This document shows positions 1 through 12,820 of a stretch of 48,980 nucleotides of DNA, in pieces. The position numbers were made by a program, and so were the translations under genes. Source of the stretch: CAWCLK01 sp963796225 (GTDB lineage: Bacteria > Actinomycetota > Nitriliruptoria > Nitriliruptorales > Nitriliruptoraceae); NCBI GenBank assembly GCA_963796225.1, contig CAWCLK010000025.1, positions 1 to 48,980 on the forward strand, read 5' to 3'. Below the pieces are notes generated by a model. The model made no database searches and was not told the origin of the DNA. It was given only the letters and a program-made list of their open reading frames with translations. Each line of letters begins with the position of its first letter. The stretch's first letter is position 1.

Positions 1-568
1 CCGTCCCGCCGGCCTACAAGACCGGCGAGACCGACATCCCGGTCACCGCCCCCGGCGGTGACCCGGGCGGCCACGGTGGCGAGCTCTTCGCCGAGGCCTT
101 CGGCGCGCGAGGAGCGTCGGCGGCCATGGCCGGCCAGCCCGCGCCGACCGGCTCCGAGGTGAGCCCGCTGATGGCCGACGGCGAGCACCACCCCGACGCC
201 ACCGCCGAACCCGACACCTCCGGCGCCACCACCGACGTGACCGACACCAGCCTGCCGGCGACGGGGCGCGCCCCGGACGAGGCCGGCAACGCCACCCTGC
301 CCCAACCCGGCGACGCGAACGTCCGTCCCCGCAGGGCACCACCGCTCCCGAATCGGGCGCCCCGGCGCCCGACCCGGACGAGGCCAACCCGGACCCCGAC
401 GACCAGTCGACCGCCAGCGGTGCCGCGGGTGCCCCGGCCAGTGGCTCGACGGTGGAGCAGCGCCACGCCGAGGAAGCCGACGTCGTCGACGCCGACGAAA
501 ACGATAGCGATGTCCCGAAGCGAGGATCAATTGCGGTTCCTGATAAGGGACAGACCGGACCGGTCTCG
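1..568 (+). CDS. nuoE: Partial: C-terminal tail of the gene upstream of nuoF, probably NuoE
   Basis: The reading frame enters from outside the window. It encodes VPPAYKTGETDIPV near position 3, then a low-complexity Ala/Pro/Gly/Asp/Glu tail. The frame changes at about 325-331, where third-position GC bias moves to the frame that runs on into nuoF, which I read as a one-base error. No conserved NuoE cysteines are visible, so the call rests mainly on position directly before nuoF. No stop codon separates the tail from nuoF in the nuoF frame. This could be a NuoE-NuoF fusion, or an indel may hide the stop. The stretch 497-550 has unusually AT-rich codons for this genome, including a TGATAA in another frame at 541-546, as expected of a gene junction. 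The exact end is therefore arbitrary. Confidence 0.4.
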
Positions 569-1887
569 GTGCTCTCGGCCCGCTACGAGGTCGAGAACGT
601 CCGCGACATCGACGTGTTCGAGCAGCACGGCGGCTACGCCGGCGCGCGCAGGGCACTGGAGATGTCGCCCGAGGACATGATCCAGGTGCTCAAGGACTCC
701 GGCCTGCGCGGCCGTGGCGGCGCCGGCTTCCCGACCGGCCTGAAGTGGTCGTTCGTGGCGCAGGGACGGGCAAGCCCGTCTACCTCGTCGTCAACGCCGA
801 CGAGTCCGAACCGGGCACCTTCAAGGACCGCCCCCTGATGGAGCGGGACCCCCACAGCCTCATCGAGGGCATCATCGCCTCGTGCCTGGCGATCCAGTCC
901 GAGATGGCCTTCGTCTACCTGCGGGGCGAGTTCGGCTGGTCGTCGCGCGTGCTGCGCCGGGCCATCGAGCAGGCCTACGCCAAGGGCTACCTCGGCGAGG
1001 ACATCTTCGGGTCGGGCAAGCGCGTCGACATCGTGCTGCACCGCGGGGCGGCCGCCTACATCTGCGGCGAGGAGACCGCGCTGCTCGACTCGCTCGAGGG
1101 GCGCCGGGGCCAGCCGCGGCTGCGCCCGCCGTTCCCGGCGGCCCACGGCGTGTACGGCTGCCCGACGACGGTCAACAACGTCGAGAGCGTCACCTCCGTG
1201 GCCTACATCCTGCAGCACGGCGCCGACTGGTACCGCCAGTGGGGGACCGAGAAGTCCCCGGGCCCGAAGCTGATGTGCATCTCCGGTGAGGTCAAGCGCC
1301 CCGGCAACTACGAGTTCGCGCTGGGCACCCCGATCCGCGAGATGATCGAGGCCGCGGGCGGGATGCTCGAGGGCCGCGAGCTGAAGTTCTTCTTCCCCGG
1401 CGGGTCCTCGACGCCGATGCTGACCGCCGACCACGTCGACCTCGGCTACGACTTCGAGTCGATCTCCGAGGCCGGGTCGCTGCTCGGCACCGGCGCGCTG
1501 ATGGTGCACTCCGACCGCACCTCGGCGGTCGAGACCGCCTACCGCTACGTGAAGTTCTACGAGCACGAGTCCTGCGGCAAGTGCACCCCCTGCCGCGAGG
1601 GCGGCTACTGGGCGGCGCAGGTCTACGAGCGCATCCTCGGCGGCCGCGGCCGCATGGAGGACCTCGACCTGCTCGAGGACATGATGGGCAACATCTTCGG
1701 GCGCTCCTTCTGCGCGCTCGGGGACGCCCTGACCAGCCCCGTGCTGTCCTCCCTGAAGTACTTCCGCGACGAGTACGAGCACCTGATCCGCAGCGGTGGT
1801 CGCCTGCCGGCCGGCCAGGTGAGCCTGCGCACGGCCAGTGCCACCGCCTACCACGCGGACACCGACCTCGCCACGGCAGGAGTCTGA
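569..1887 (+). CDS. nuoF: NADH-quinone oxidoreductase subunit F (NADH-binding), one frameshift
   Basis: NuoF binds NADH, FMN and the N3 [4Fe-4S] cluster and is the electron entry point of complex I. The glycine-rich GRGGAGFPTGLKW motif lies just before a frameshift at about 760, where a run of three G should be four. The protein then continues in another frame as GTGKPVYLVVNADESEPGT and ends with the cluster motif SCGKCTPCREG (about 1572-1602) and FCALGD. Allowing for the missing base it is about 439 aa, the usual NuoF length. I chose GTG 569 because homologues begin with a VLSAR-like segment shortly before HGGY. AAGGGA at 545-550 is a rather distant ribosome site, so the start is uncertain. 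The gene is followed after 2 nt by nuoG. The frameshift is most likely a sequence error because the rest is fully conserved. Confidence 0.9.
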
Positions 1888-1889
1888 CT

Positions 1890-4352
1890 GTGAGCGACGC
1901 CCCTGACACCGTCACGCTGACGATCGACGGCAAGGAGGTGACCGTCCCCAAGGGGACGCTGATCATCCGCGCCGCCGAGCAGCTGGGCATCATCATCCCG
2001 CGCTTCTGCGACCACCCGTTGCTCGACCCGGTCGGCGCCTGCCGGCAGTGCCTGGTCGACATCGAGGGCGGTCCGCCCAAGCCGATGACCGCCTGCACCA
2101 CCGAGGCGTCCGACGGCTGGGTGGTCCACACCCAGATGACCTCGGACGTGGCCGAGAAGGCCCAGAAGGGCCAGCTCGAGTTCCTGCTGATCAACCACCC
2201 ACTCGACTGCCCGATGTGCGACAAGGGCGGCGAGTGCCCCCTGCAGGACCAGGCAATGAGCAACGGGAGCCACCACTCCCGGTTCATCGACGAGAAGCGC
2301 CGGTACGACAAGCCGGTGGCGGTCTCCGCGCAGGTGCTGCTCGACCGCGAGCGCTGCGTGCTGTGTGCCCGGTGCACCCGGTTCTCCGACCAGATCTCCG
2401 GCGACCCGTTCATCGAGCTGTTCGAACGCGGCGCGCTCGAACAGGTCGCCATCTACGAGGACGAGCCCTACGAGTCCTACTTCTCGGGCAACGTCATCCA
2501 GATCTGCCCGGTCGGGGCGCTGACCTCGACCGCCTACCGGTTCAAGTCGCGCCCGTTCGACCTGCGCAGCGCCCCGAGCGTCTGCGACCACTGCTCGGCC
2601 GGCTGCTCGCTGACCGTCCAGTCGCGGCGTGGCCACGTCGAACGGCAGCTCGCCCGCACGAACATGGCCACCAACGAGATGTGGAACTGCGACCGTGGCC
2701 GCTTCGGCTACGGCCACCTCACCGCACCCGGTCGGCTCACCACGCCGCTGGTCGGTGGCGAGCAGGCCACGTGGGCCGAGGCCCTGATGGCGGTCACCCG
2801 GGCCCTGCGCGACGACGAGGGCAACCTGAAGCCGTCCGCCCTGGTCGCCGGCTCGCGCCTGCCCGACGAGGACGCCTGGGCCGCCTCGAAGCTCGCCCGC
2901 GCGATCCTGCGCACCGACGACGTCGACTCGCGCACCCGGTTCGCGCCCGCCGACGAGGCGGAGGCGCTGTCGGCGCTGGTCGGCCGCGACACCGCCACCT
3001 ACGCCGACGTCGAGCGCGCCCCGGTGATCCTCACCGTCGGGCTCGACCCGGAGGAGGAGGTGCCGATCCTCCACCTGCGCATCCGCAAGGCGTGGCGCAA
3101 GCACACGGCGAAGATCGTGCCCGTCGGCCCCCGGGCTGGCTCGCTCGAGGAGTACGCCTGGCGTCGCCTGCCGACCGAGCTCGGCGGCGAGACCGGTGCC
3201 CTGGCCGCGCTGGCCCGTGCCGCCGGTGTCTCCTCCCTGGCCGACCTGGCCGCGTCCTCCGGCTACGCCGCCCCGCACCTCGACGACGTCGTCGGCGCGC
3301 TGCGCGGCGACGGGGCGCCGGTCGTGCTCGTCGGCGAACGCGCCCCGGCCGGGGCCCTGGCCGCGGCCGGCCGCCTGGCCGACGCCGTCGGCGGGAAGGT
3401 CGCCTGGGTGCCGCGGGGATCCAACACCCGTGGCCACCTCGAGGCGGGCCTGCTCCCGGGCGCCCTGCCCGGTGGCCGCCGCCTGGACGACGACACCGAC
3501 CGCGCCGCCGTCACCGAGGCCTGGGGCGAGCTGCCCGAGGCGGCGGGGCGGGACCTGCACGCCATCCTCACCGACGCCGCCGCCGGCAAGGTGAAGGTCC
3601 TCTACCTGCTCGACGTCGACCTGGTCCGGGATGCCGCGTCGCCCGAGCTCGTGACCAAGGCCCTGACCAAGGCCTTCGTGGTCTGCCACGAGACGGCCTC
3701 GACCGCCACCACCGAGCTGGCCGACGTCGTGCTGCCGGTGACCGCCTCGCAGGAGCGTGCGGGCACCCGCACCGACTGGGAGGGCCGGCACCAGCAGTTC
3801 AGCCTCGCCGTCGAGGGACCGCAGCTGGTCCAGGACGACTGGGAGATCCTGGTGCAGGTCGCCGGCCTGCTGGGCGGCGACCTCGGCTTCCACGACCTCG
3901 ACGGCCTGCGCGCCGACATGGCCGGCCTCGCGCCGCGGGACACCGCCCGGGACTGGCCCGCGGTGACCGTGCCCGACGGTGACGACGCGGCCGAGGACGG
4001 CGACGACGCCGAGCAGCCCGAGGGCCTGGTGCTGACCACCTCGCCGCTGCTGCTCGAGCCCACCCCGCTGCTGGCCAACGCCCCGGACCTGATGGCCACG
4101 GCCCGGGACCCGTGGGTCGCCCTGCACCCCGAGGACGCCGACGCGGCCGACGTGTCGCCGGGTGACCTCGTCGAGGTCACCGGCCCGGCGGGCAGCGTGC
4201 GGCTGCCCGCGCGCGTGACCGCCGACCAGGCCCCGGGCACCGTGTGGGTGCCCAGCCACGCCGAGGGCGTGGCGGCAACCGAGCTCGGTGACCTCGCCGA
4301 GGCGGTGCGCGTCACCGTGGCCGTCGTCGAGGACGCGGAGGTGCCGGCATGA
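1890..4352 (+). CDS. nuoG: NADH-quinone oxidoreductase subunit G
   Basis: NuoG is the iron-sulfur scaffold of the NADH module. From GTG 1890 it is 820 aa. Residues 1-80 form a plant-type [2Fe-2S] domain with C40, C51, C54 and C69. A His/Cys segment follows (HPLDCPMCDKGGECP), then RCVLCARC and ICPVGAL for [4Fe-4S] clusters. A further C-x2-C-x3-C ... C set (VCDHCSAGC, then NCDRGR) matches the N7 cluster site, which many lineages have lost. The rest is a molybdopterin-oxidoreductase fold with no sign of catalytic molybdenum use, ending in a MopB C-terminal barrel (about 720-820). The start overlaps nothing; its end overlaps nuoH by four bases (ATGA), which suggests translational coupling. Confidence 0.95.
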   Translation: MSDAPDTVTLTIDGKEVTVPKGTLIIRAAEQLGIIIPRFCDHPLLDPVGACRQCLVDIEGGPPKPMTACTTEASDGWVVHTQMTSDVAEKAQKGQLEFLLINHPLDCPMCDKGGECPLQDQAMSNGSHHSRFIDEKRRYDKPVAVSAQVLLDRERCVLCARCTRFSDQISGDPFIELFERGALEQVAIYEDEPYESYFSGNVIQICPVGALTSTAYRFKSRPFDLRSAPSVCDHCSAGCSLTVQSRRGHVERQLARTNMATNEMWNCDRGRFGYGHLTAPGRLTTPLVGGEQATWAEALMAVTRALRDDEGNLKPSALVAGSRLPDEDAWAASKLARAILRTDDVDSRTRFAPADEAEALSALVGRDTATYADVERAPVILTVGLDPEEEVPILHLRIRKAWRKHTAKIVPVGPRAGSLEEYAWRRLPTELGGETGALAALARAAGVSSLADLAASSGYAAPHLDDVVGALRGDGAPVVLVGERAPAGALAAAGRLADAVGGKVAWVPRGSNTRGHLEAGLLPGALPGGRRLDDDTDRAAVTEAWGELPEAAGRDLHAILTDAAAGKVKVLYLLDVDLVRDAASPELVTKALTKAFVVCHETASTATTELADVVLPVTASQERAGTRTDWEGRHQQFSLAVEGPQLVQDDWEILVQVAGLLGGDLGFHDLDGLRADMAGLAPRDTARDWPAVTVPDGDDAAEDGDDAEQPEGLVLTTSPLLLEPTPLLANAPDLMATARDPWVALHPEDADAADVSPGDLVEVTGPAGSVRLPARVTADQAPGTVWVPSHAEGVAATELGDLAEAVRVTVAVVEDAEVPA

Positions 4353-5647
4353 CCCCCACCGACTCCCTGCCGATCTGGGTCGACATCTTCCGGGTCGTCG
4401 TGGCGTTCCTGGTGTTCCTGCTGACCACGGCCATCCTCATCTGGGCCGAGCGGCGCATCGTGGCCCTGATGCAGTCGCGACTGGGCCCGAACCGCATCGG
4501 GCCGCTGGGCATCGGCCAGACCCTGATCGACGGCGCCAAGATGTTCTTCAAGGAGGACATCACGCCGGGGATGGTCGAGAAGACCGTCTACACGCTCGCG
4601 CCGATCGTCGGGGTGATCGTGTCGTTCATGACCATCGCCGTCATCCCGGTGGGTGGCCAGTGGACGATGTTCGGCGAGACCTTCACCATGCAGGCCGCCG
4701 ACCTCAACATCGGCGTGCTGTGGGTGCTGGCGATGGGGTCGCTGCACGTCTACGCGGTGTTCCTCGCCGGCTGGTCGTCGCAGTCGCCCTACCCGCTGAT
4801 CGGTGGCGTGCGCTCGTCGGCGCAGATGATCAGCTACGAGATCTCGATGGGCCTGGCCGTGGCCAGCGTCCTCATCTACACCGGCAGCTTCCGTGTCTCC
4901 GACATCGTCGCCGCCCAGGCGGGCGAGGGCGTCTTCGCCGGCGCCCCGGGCTGGTACTTCCTGCCGCTGTTCCCGGCCTTCGCGGTGTTCCTGATCTCGA
5001 TGATCGCCGAGGCGCAGCGTCCGCCCTTCGACCTGGCCGAGTCCGAGGGTGACCTCGTCGCCGGGTTCCACACCGAGTACTCGGGCATGCGGTTCGGCAT
5101 GTTCATGCTCAGCGAGTTCATGGGCGTGGTCATCCAGTCGGCCGTCATGGTGACCCTGTTCTTCGGCGGCCCGGCCGGGCCGGTCTTCGGGCCGACGTGG
5201 CTGGCCAACCTGCTGCCGCTGGTCTGGTTCCTCGCCAAGACGTCCTTCTTCATCTTCTTCTTCGTCCTGCTGCGCGGGTCCCAGGCCCGCGCCCGCTACG
5301 ACAAGCTCATGAACATGGGATGGAAGGTCCTCATCCCCATCGGCCTGGTCTGGGCCATGGCCACCGCCGCACTCGTGGTCGCCGGCGACGCCGGGACGCC
5401 CGGCAGCGGCTTCCCCGACCAGACGCTGGCCGGGATCGTCGGCTTCGCGCTGATGCTGGTGGCGCTGGTCGTCATGCCGCGGGTCGCGCGCGACGAGCGT
5501 GGCCGCGTGGACCTGGCCACCTCCGACGCCGTGGCCCTGCCCGACGCCGACCACGCCGTGCCCGTCACCAACGAGGTCCCGCCCTCCGGCCAGCTGGCGC
5601 TGACCGCGGAGCGGGCCGAGCGCACCGACCGGGAGGTCCTGCACTGA
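4349..5647 (+). CDS. nuoH: NADH-quinone oxidoreductase subunit H (cluster 1)
   Basis: NuoH is the membrane subunit that forms the quinone chamber with NuoB and NuoD. The 432 aa protein has about eight to nine hydrophobic helices. It carries the family motifs WAERRIVALMQSRLGPNR near residue 35, a conserved Glu in AQMISYEISMGL, and the quinone-loop segment RPPFDLAESEGDLVAGF followed by HTEYSGMRF (about 225-250). Compared with the second copy at 22581 it has a longer polar tail from about residue 385. It starts inside the nuoG stop and its own stop overlaps the nuoI start, so the genes are probably translated as a coupled set. Confidence 0.95.
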   Translation: MTPTDSLPIWVDIFRVVVAFLVFLLTTAILIWAERRIVALMQSRLGPNRIGPLGIGQTLIDGAKMFFKEDITPGMVEKTVYTLAPIVGVIVSFMTIAVIPVGGQWTMFGETFTMQAADLNIGVLWVLAMGSLHVYAVFLAGWSSQSPYPLIGGVRSSAQMISYEISMGLAVASVLIYTGSFRVSDIVAAQAGEGVFAGAPGWYFLPLFPAFAVFLISMIAEAQRPPFDLAESEGDLVAGFHTEYSGMRFGMFMLSEFMGVVIQSAVMVTLFFGGPAGPVFGPTWLANLLPLVWFLAKTSFFIFFFVLLRGSQARARYDKLMNMGWKVLIPIGLVWAMATAALVVAGDAGTPGSGFPDQTLAGIVGFALMLVALVVMPRVARDERGRVDLATSDAVALPDADHAVPVTNEVPPSGQLALTAERAERTDREVLH

Positions 5648-6326
5648 TGCCGACCGCCCTTGGAACGTTCCTCTTCTTCCTGCTCCTGGTGGGGCTGGTG
5701 GCCATCGCGCTGCGCACCACCATCCTGGGGCGGGGCATGTCCGTGCCGTTGCGCAACATGACGCGCCGGCCCGAGACCGCCCAGTACCCCGAGAAGCCGC
5801 GCCCCGTGGCGCCCCGCTTCCACGGCAAGCACCAGCTCAACCGCTACGAGGACGGGCTGGAGCGCTGCATCGGCTGCGAGCTGTGCGCGTGGGCCTGCCC
5901 GGCCGACGCCATCTACGTGCAGGGCGCGGACAACACCGTCGAGGCCCGCTACTCGCCCGGCGAGCGCTACGCCGAGGACTACCAGATCAACTACAGCCGC
6001 TGCATCTTCTGCGGGCTGTGCATCGAGGCGTGCCCGACGCGGGCGCTGACGATGACCCACGACTACGAGATCTCGTCCGACACCCGCCTCGGCCTCATCC
6101 ACACCAAGGACATGCTGCTGGCCCCGGTGTCCGTCGATGGCCGGGACACCCCGCACCTGGACCGCGAGGTCCGCGAGCGCGAGGTCAACTACTACGGCGG
6201 CCTGGCGGTCACGCCCCCCACGCTCAAGGGCGGCACCTACGAGCAGGCCACCAACGCGCGGCGGTACCGCGCCAGCGAGGTCGTGCCCGAGCGGTCGTTC
6301 GACGACGAGCCCGAGGGGGAGGCCTG

Positions 6327-6327
<1 letters not shown>
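5647..6327 (+). CDS. nuoI: NADH-quinone oxidoreductase subunit I (cluster 1)
   Basis: This 8Fe ferredoxin-like subunit relays electrons through clusters N6a and N6b towards NuoB. The 226 aa product has two typical 4Fe-4S motifs, CIGCELCAWACP (about residues 75-86) and CIFCGLCIEACP (about 119-130). It begins with an unusual hydrophobic stretch (ALGTFLFFLLLVGLVAIAL, residues 4-22) that could anchor it to the membrane. Start ATG 5647 overlaps the nuoH stop by one base. Unlike the cluster 2 copy it ends shortly after the ferredoxin fold and has no repeated C-terminal module. Confidence 0.95.
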
Positions 6328-7144
<817 letters not shown>

Positions 7145-7145
<1 letters not shown>

Positions 7146-7444
7146 TGCCCATCGGCTACTACTTCGCGCTGTCTGCCCTGATGTTCAGCATCGGGCTGGC
7201 CGGGGTGCTGGTCCGGCGAAACATGATCGTGCTGTTCATGTGCGTCGAGCTGATGCTCAACTCGGTCAACCTCACCCTCGCGGCCGCCTCGCGGTTGTGG
7301 GGCAACGGGGACGGCCAGGTCTTCGTGTTCTTCGTCATCGTCGTGGCCGCCGCCGAGGTGGTCGTGGGGCTGGCGCTGATCGTCAACGTCTTCTTCCGGC
7401 GCGGCACGCTCGACGTGGACGCGTCCCGACTGCTGAAGGGCTGA
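7145..7444 (+). CDS. nuoK: NADH-quinone oxidoreductase subunit K (cluster 1)
   Basis: NuoK is a small three-helix membrane subunit of the proton pathway, 99 aa as is usual. The two buried glutamates are present, in CVELMLNSVNL (helix 2) and VVAAAEVVVGLAL (helix 3). It starts one base inside the nuoJ stop and is followed 3 nt later by nuoL. Confidence 0.96.
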
Positions 7445-7447
7445 GCG

Positions 7448-9533
<2,086 letters not shown>

Positions 9534-9535
9534 GC

Positions 9536-11105
9536 ATGGACAACCTCGTCATGATCACCGTCCTGCTGCCCATCCTGGGCGCGATCCTCATCGGCCTGCT
9601 CGCCGAGGACGACCGCCTGGCCCGCTGGATCGCCCTCGGGGCGTCGCTGGCGACGCTGGCCGCCGCCGTCGTGATGGCGGTGCAGTTCGACCCCGCCGGG
9701 TCCGTGTTCCAGTTCGCCGCCACGTACGAGTGGATCCCCGCGATCGGGGCGAACATCGCCTTCGGGGTCGACGGCATCGCCCTGGTGCTGATCGTGCTGA
9801 CGGCGTTCATCACGCCGCTGATCGTGATCTCGTCGTGGCACGTGACCGACCGCGTGAAGGGCTACATGTCCGCGTTCCTCGTGCTCGAGGGCGCGGTCAT
9901 CGGCGTGTTCACCGCCACCGACCTGCTGCTGTTCTACGTCTTCTTCGAGTTCACGCTGATCCCGATGTACCTCATCATCGGGATGTGGGGTGGCGCCAAC
10001 CGCCGCTACGCCGCCGTGAAGTTCTTCCTGTACACGCTGTTCGGCGGCCTGCTGATGCTGGTGGCCATCCTGTCGCTGTACGCCGCGGCCGGCGGCCAGT
10101 CGTTCAGCTACGACGCCATCGCCCAGGCCTCGCTGGACCTCGGCCAGCAGCGGTGGCTGTTCGGCGCCTTCTTCGCGGCCTTCGCCGTGAAGGTCCCGCT
10201 GTTCCCGGTCCACACGTGGCTGCCCGACGCCCACACCGAGGCGCCGACGGCCGGCAGTGTGTTCCTGGCGGCGATCCTGCTGAAGATGGGCGCCTTCGGG
10301 TTCCTGCGCTACTCGCTGCCGCTGTTCCCCGACGCCACCCGCGAGCTCGCGCTCGGCACCGGCACCGGGTTCTTCTCCGTGCCGTGGCTCCTGGTCCTCA
10401 GCGTGATCGGGATCCTGTACGGGGCGGTGGTCGCCCTGGTCCAGAAGGACGTCAAGAAGCTCGTCGCGTACTCGTCGGTCAGCCACATGGGCTTCGTGGT
10501 GCTGGGCATCTTCGCCCTCAACACCACGGCCACCTCGGCCGGCGTGGTGCAGATGGTCAACCACGGGCTGTCGACCGGGGCGCTGTTCCTGCTGATCGGC
10601 TTCCTGTACGAACGGCGCCACACCCGCGAGATCGCCGCGTTCGGCGGGCCTCGCCCGCCAGACCCCGGTGTTCGCCGGCTTCTTCCTGGTGGTCGCGCTG
10701 TCGTCGCTGGCCCTGCCGGGCCTCAACGGCTTCGTCGGCGAGTTCCCGATCCTGCTGGGCACGTTCCAGACGCACCGGGCCGCCGCGGTGCTCAGCGCCT
10801 TCGGGGCGGTGCTCGCGGCGCTGTACCTGCTGTGGGCCTACCAGCGGGTCTTCCACGGCCCGCTCGAGGGCGCCGACAACCACGCGACGACGGACCTGAA
10901 CTGGACCGAGATCGGCGTGATGGTCCCCCTGGTCGCCCTGATCGTGGCGATCGGCATCTACCCCGCCCCGCTCTACGACGCGGTCGAGCCCGCCGTCGAG
11001 AACGTGCTCAGCAACGTCTCGGCGGTCACGCCGGCCGGTGACGTGCCGGCGCTCGCGCCGGACCCGGCCCCGGCGCCCGCGCCGACCCCGGAGGTGGCCC
11101 CGTGA
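9536..11105 (+). CDS. nuoM: NADH-quinone oxidoreductase subunit M (cluster 1), one frameshift
   Basis: NuoM is an antiporter-like proton-pumping subunit. It starts at ATG 9536, 2 nt after nuoL, and is about 522 aa after correcting an extra C at about 10650 (expected AAFGGLARQTPVFAGFF). Family motifs are YVFFEFTLIPMYLIIGMWGG, with the key Glu of helix 5, and KVPLFPVHTWLPDAHTEAPT. The last 30 residues are rich in Pro and Ala and have no counterpart in the cluster 2 copy. The stop overlaps the GTG of nuoN. Confidence 0.94.
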
Positions 11106-12751
11106 CGCTCGCCCCCCTCGCCCAGAGTGTGCCCGCCGTGCCCACCGACATCGCGTGGTCGACCTTCGCCCCCGAGCTGGTGATGGTCGGTGCCGCCCTG
11201 ACCCTGCTGCTGTTCGCCGTGGCGGGGCGCCGCCGCATGTGGGTCGCCGTGCCCGTCGCGGTCGTCGGCCTGGCCATCGGCGTCGTGCTGGTCGCCGCCG
11301 GGCAGGCCCTGCCCGGCATCGTCGCCATCGCCTACGGGGCGGCGGCGCTGGCCCTGACCATCGGCCTGGCCACCTCACCGCCCGTCCTGCACAGCTGGTT
11401 GGCCGGCCTCGGCGCGGCCGGGGCACTGGCCATGACCGTCTGGCAGGCGATCGTGCCCATGCAGCTGTCGACCGACGGCCTGACCGCGGTCAGCGCGCTG
11501 GAGGGCTCGGTGGCCCTGGACGGCATCGCGCTGTTCACCCGGCTGACCGTGTACACCACCACGCTGCTGGTGCTGCCGCTCGGCCACGCCTACCTGCGTG
11601 AGCGCGAGGTGCACCGCCCCGAGTTCGAACCCCTCCTGCTGCTCAGTGCGACGGGCATGGCCGTGCTCGGCGCCGCCAACGACCTCATCACCTTCTTCGT
11701 CGCGCTCGAGGTGCTCTCGATCGCCCTGTACGTGATGTCCGGCATCGCCCGCCGGGACCGTCGCTCGCAGGAGTCGGCGATCAAGTACTTCGTCCTGGGC
11801 GCCGTCGCGTCGGCGATCCTGCTGTACGGCATGGCCCTGCTCTTCGTGGCCACCGGCACCCTCGACCTGCCCGCCATCGGCAGCGCGATCTCGGTGTTCA
11901 CCACGCCCTACCGGGTCGTGGTGATCGGGATGGTCCTGGTCACCGTCGGGCTGGGCTTCAAGGTGGCCCTGGTCCCGTTCCACGCCTGGGTGCCCGACGT
12001 GTACGAGGGCGCCCCGACCAACGTCACCGCGTTCATGGCCGCGGCCACCAAGGCTGCCGCGTTCGCGGGCCTGCTGCGCCTGTACGTCACCGCGTTCGGT
12101 CCCCTGACCGACCTCTGGGTGCCCGTCCTGGCCGTGCTCGCCGCGATCACGATGCTCTACGGCGCCGTGGTGGCGCTGGTGCAGCAGGACGTCAAGCGCA
12201 TCCTGGCCTACTCGGCGCTCTCGCACGCGGGCTATGCCGCGATCGGTGTCGCGGCCGCGTCGCCCGAGGGCGTGTCCGGCACGCTCTGGTACCTGCTGAC
12301 CTACGCGCTGTCGACGCTGGCCGCGTTCGGGGCCGTCATCGCCGTCGAGCGGCGCAACCACAGCTCGGTGACGCTCGGGGACCTGCGCGGCCTCGGGCGC
12401 ACGTCCCCGGCCCTGGCCGGGATCCTCACCGTGGCCCTGCTCAGCCTCGCGGGCCTGCCGCCGCTGGCCGGGTTCGTCGGCAAGCTGCAGGTCTTCAGCG
12501 CCGGCGTGGACGCCGGGCTGACCTGGCTGGTCGTGATCGGCGTCGTCTCGTCGGTCATCGCCGCGTTCTTCTACCTGCGGATCATGGGCATGATGTTCCT
12601 CGAGGAGCCCGTCGAGGGCATGCTCGAGCCGTCCTACTCCACCGGCTGGAGCCTCGGCGTGAACCTGGCCGCTGCCCTGGTCGTCTACCTCGGGCTGCAG
12701 CCGGCCATCCTGCTCGACCTGGCCGACAAGTCGGCCACCCTGGCGCGGTAG
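11102..12751 (+). CDS. nuoN: NADH-quinone oxidoreductase subunit N (cluster 1)
   Basis: NuoN is the antiporter-like subunit nearest the NuoJ/K/A group. It is 549 aa with about 14 hydrophobic segments. Motifs include FFVALEVLSIALYVMSG with the conserved Glu, KVALVPFHAWVPDVYEGAPT, and the helix-8/12 segment QQDVKRILAYSALSHAGY. It starts with GTG inside the nuoM stop (GTGA) and is the last gene of cluster 1. The following 69 nt show no strong terminator, so transcription may run into the polyprenyl synthase gene. Confidence 0.95.
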   Translation: MTLAPLAQSVPAVPTDIAWSTFAPELVMVGAALTLLLFAVAGRRRMWVAVPVAVVGLAIGVVLVAAGQALPGIVAIAYGAAALALTIGLATSPPVLHSWLAGLGAAGALAMTVWQAIVPMQLSTDGLTAVSALEGSVALDGIALFTRLTVYTTTLLVLPLGHAYLREREVHRPEFEPLLLLSATGMAVLGAANDLITFFVALEVLSIALYVMSGIARRDRRSQESAIKYFVLGAVASAILLYGMALLFVATGTLDLPAIGSAISVFTTPYRVVVIGMVLVTVGLGFKVALVPFHAWVPDVYEGAPTNVTAFMAAATKAAAFAGLLRLYVTAFGPLTDLWVPVLAVLAAITMLYGAVVALVQQDVKRILAYSALSHAGYAAIGVAAASPEGVSGTLWYLLTYALSTLAAFGAVIAVERRNHSSVTLGDLRGLGRTSPALAGILTVALLSLAGLPPLAGFVGKLQVFSAGVDAGLTWLVVIGVVSSVIAAFFYLRIMGMMFLEEPVEGMLEPSYSTGWSLGVNLAAALVVYLGLQPAILLDLADKSATLAR

Positions 12752-12820
12752 GCCACGGGCCCGCCCCGCTGCGAACCCCACGCACACCCGGATGTCCGCC
12801 ACCCCAGGAAGATCCCCGTC

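Noticed and set aside
1848..4259. Very long minus-strand open frame (803 codons) opposite nuoG, and many similar antisense frames elsewhere
   Set aside because: High GC removes stop codons from shadow frames. They give Gly/Arg/His/Val-rich nonsense and lie opposite well-conserved genes.
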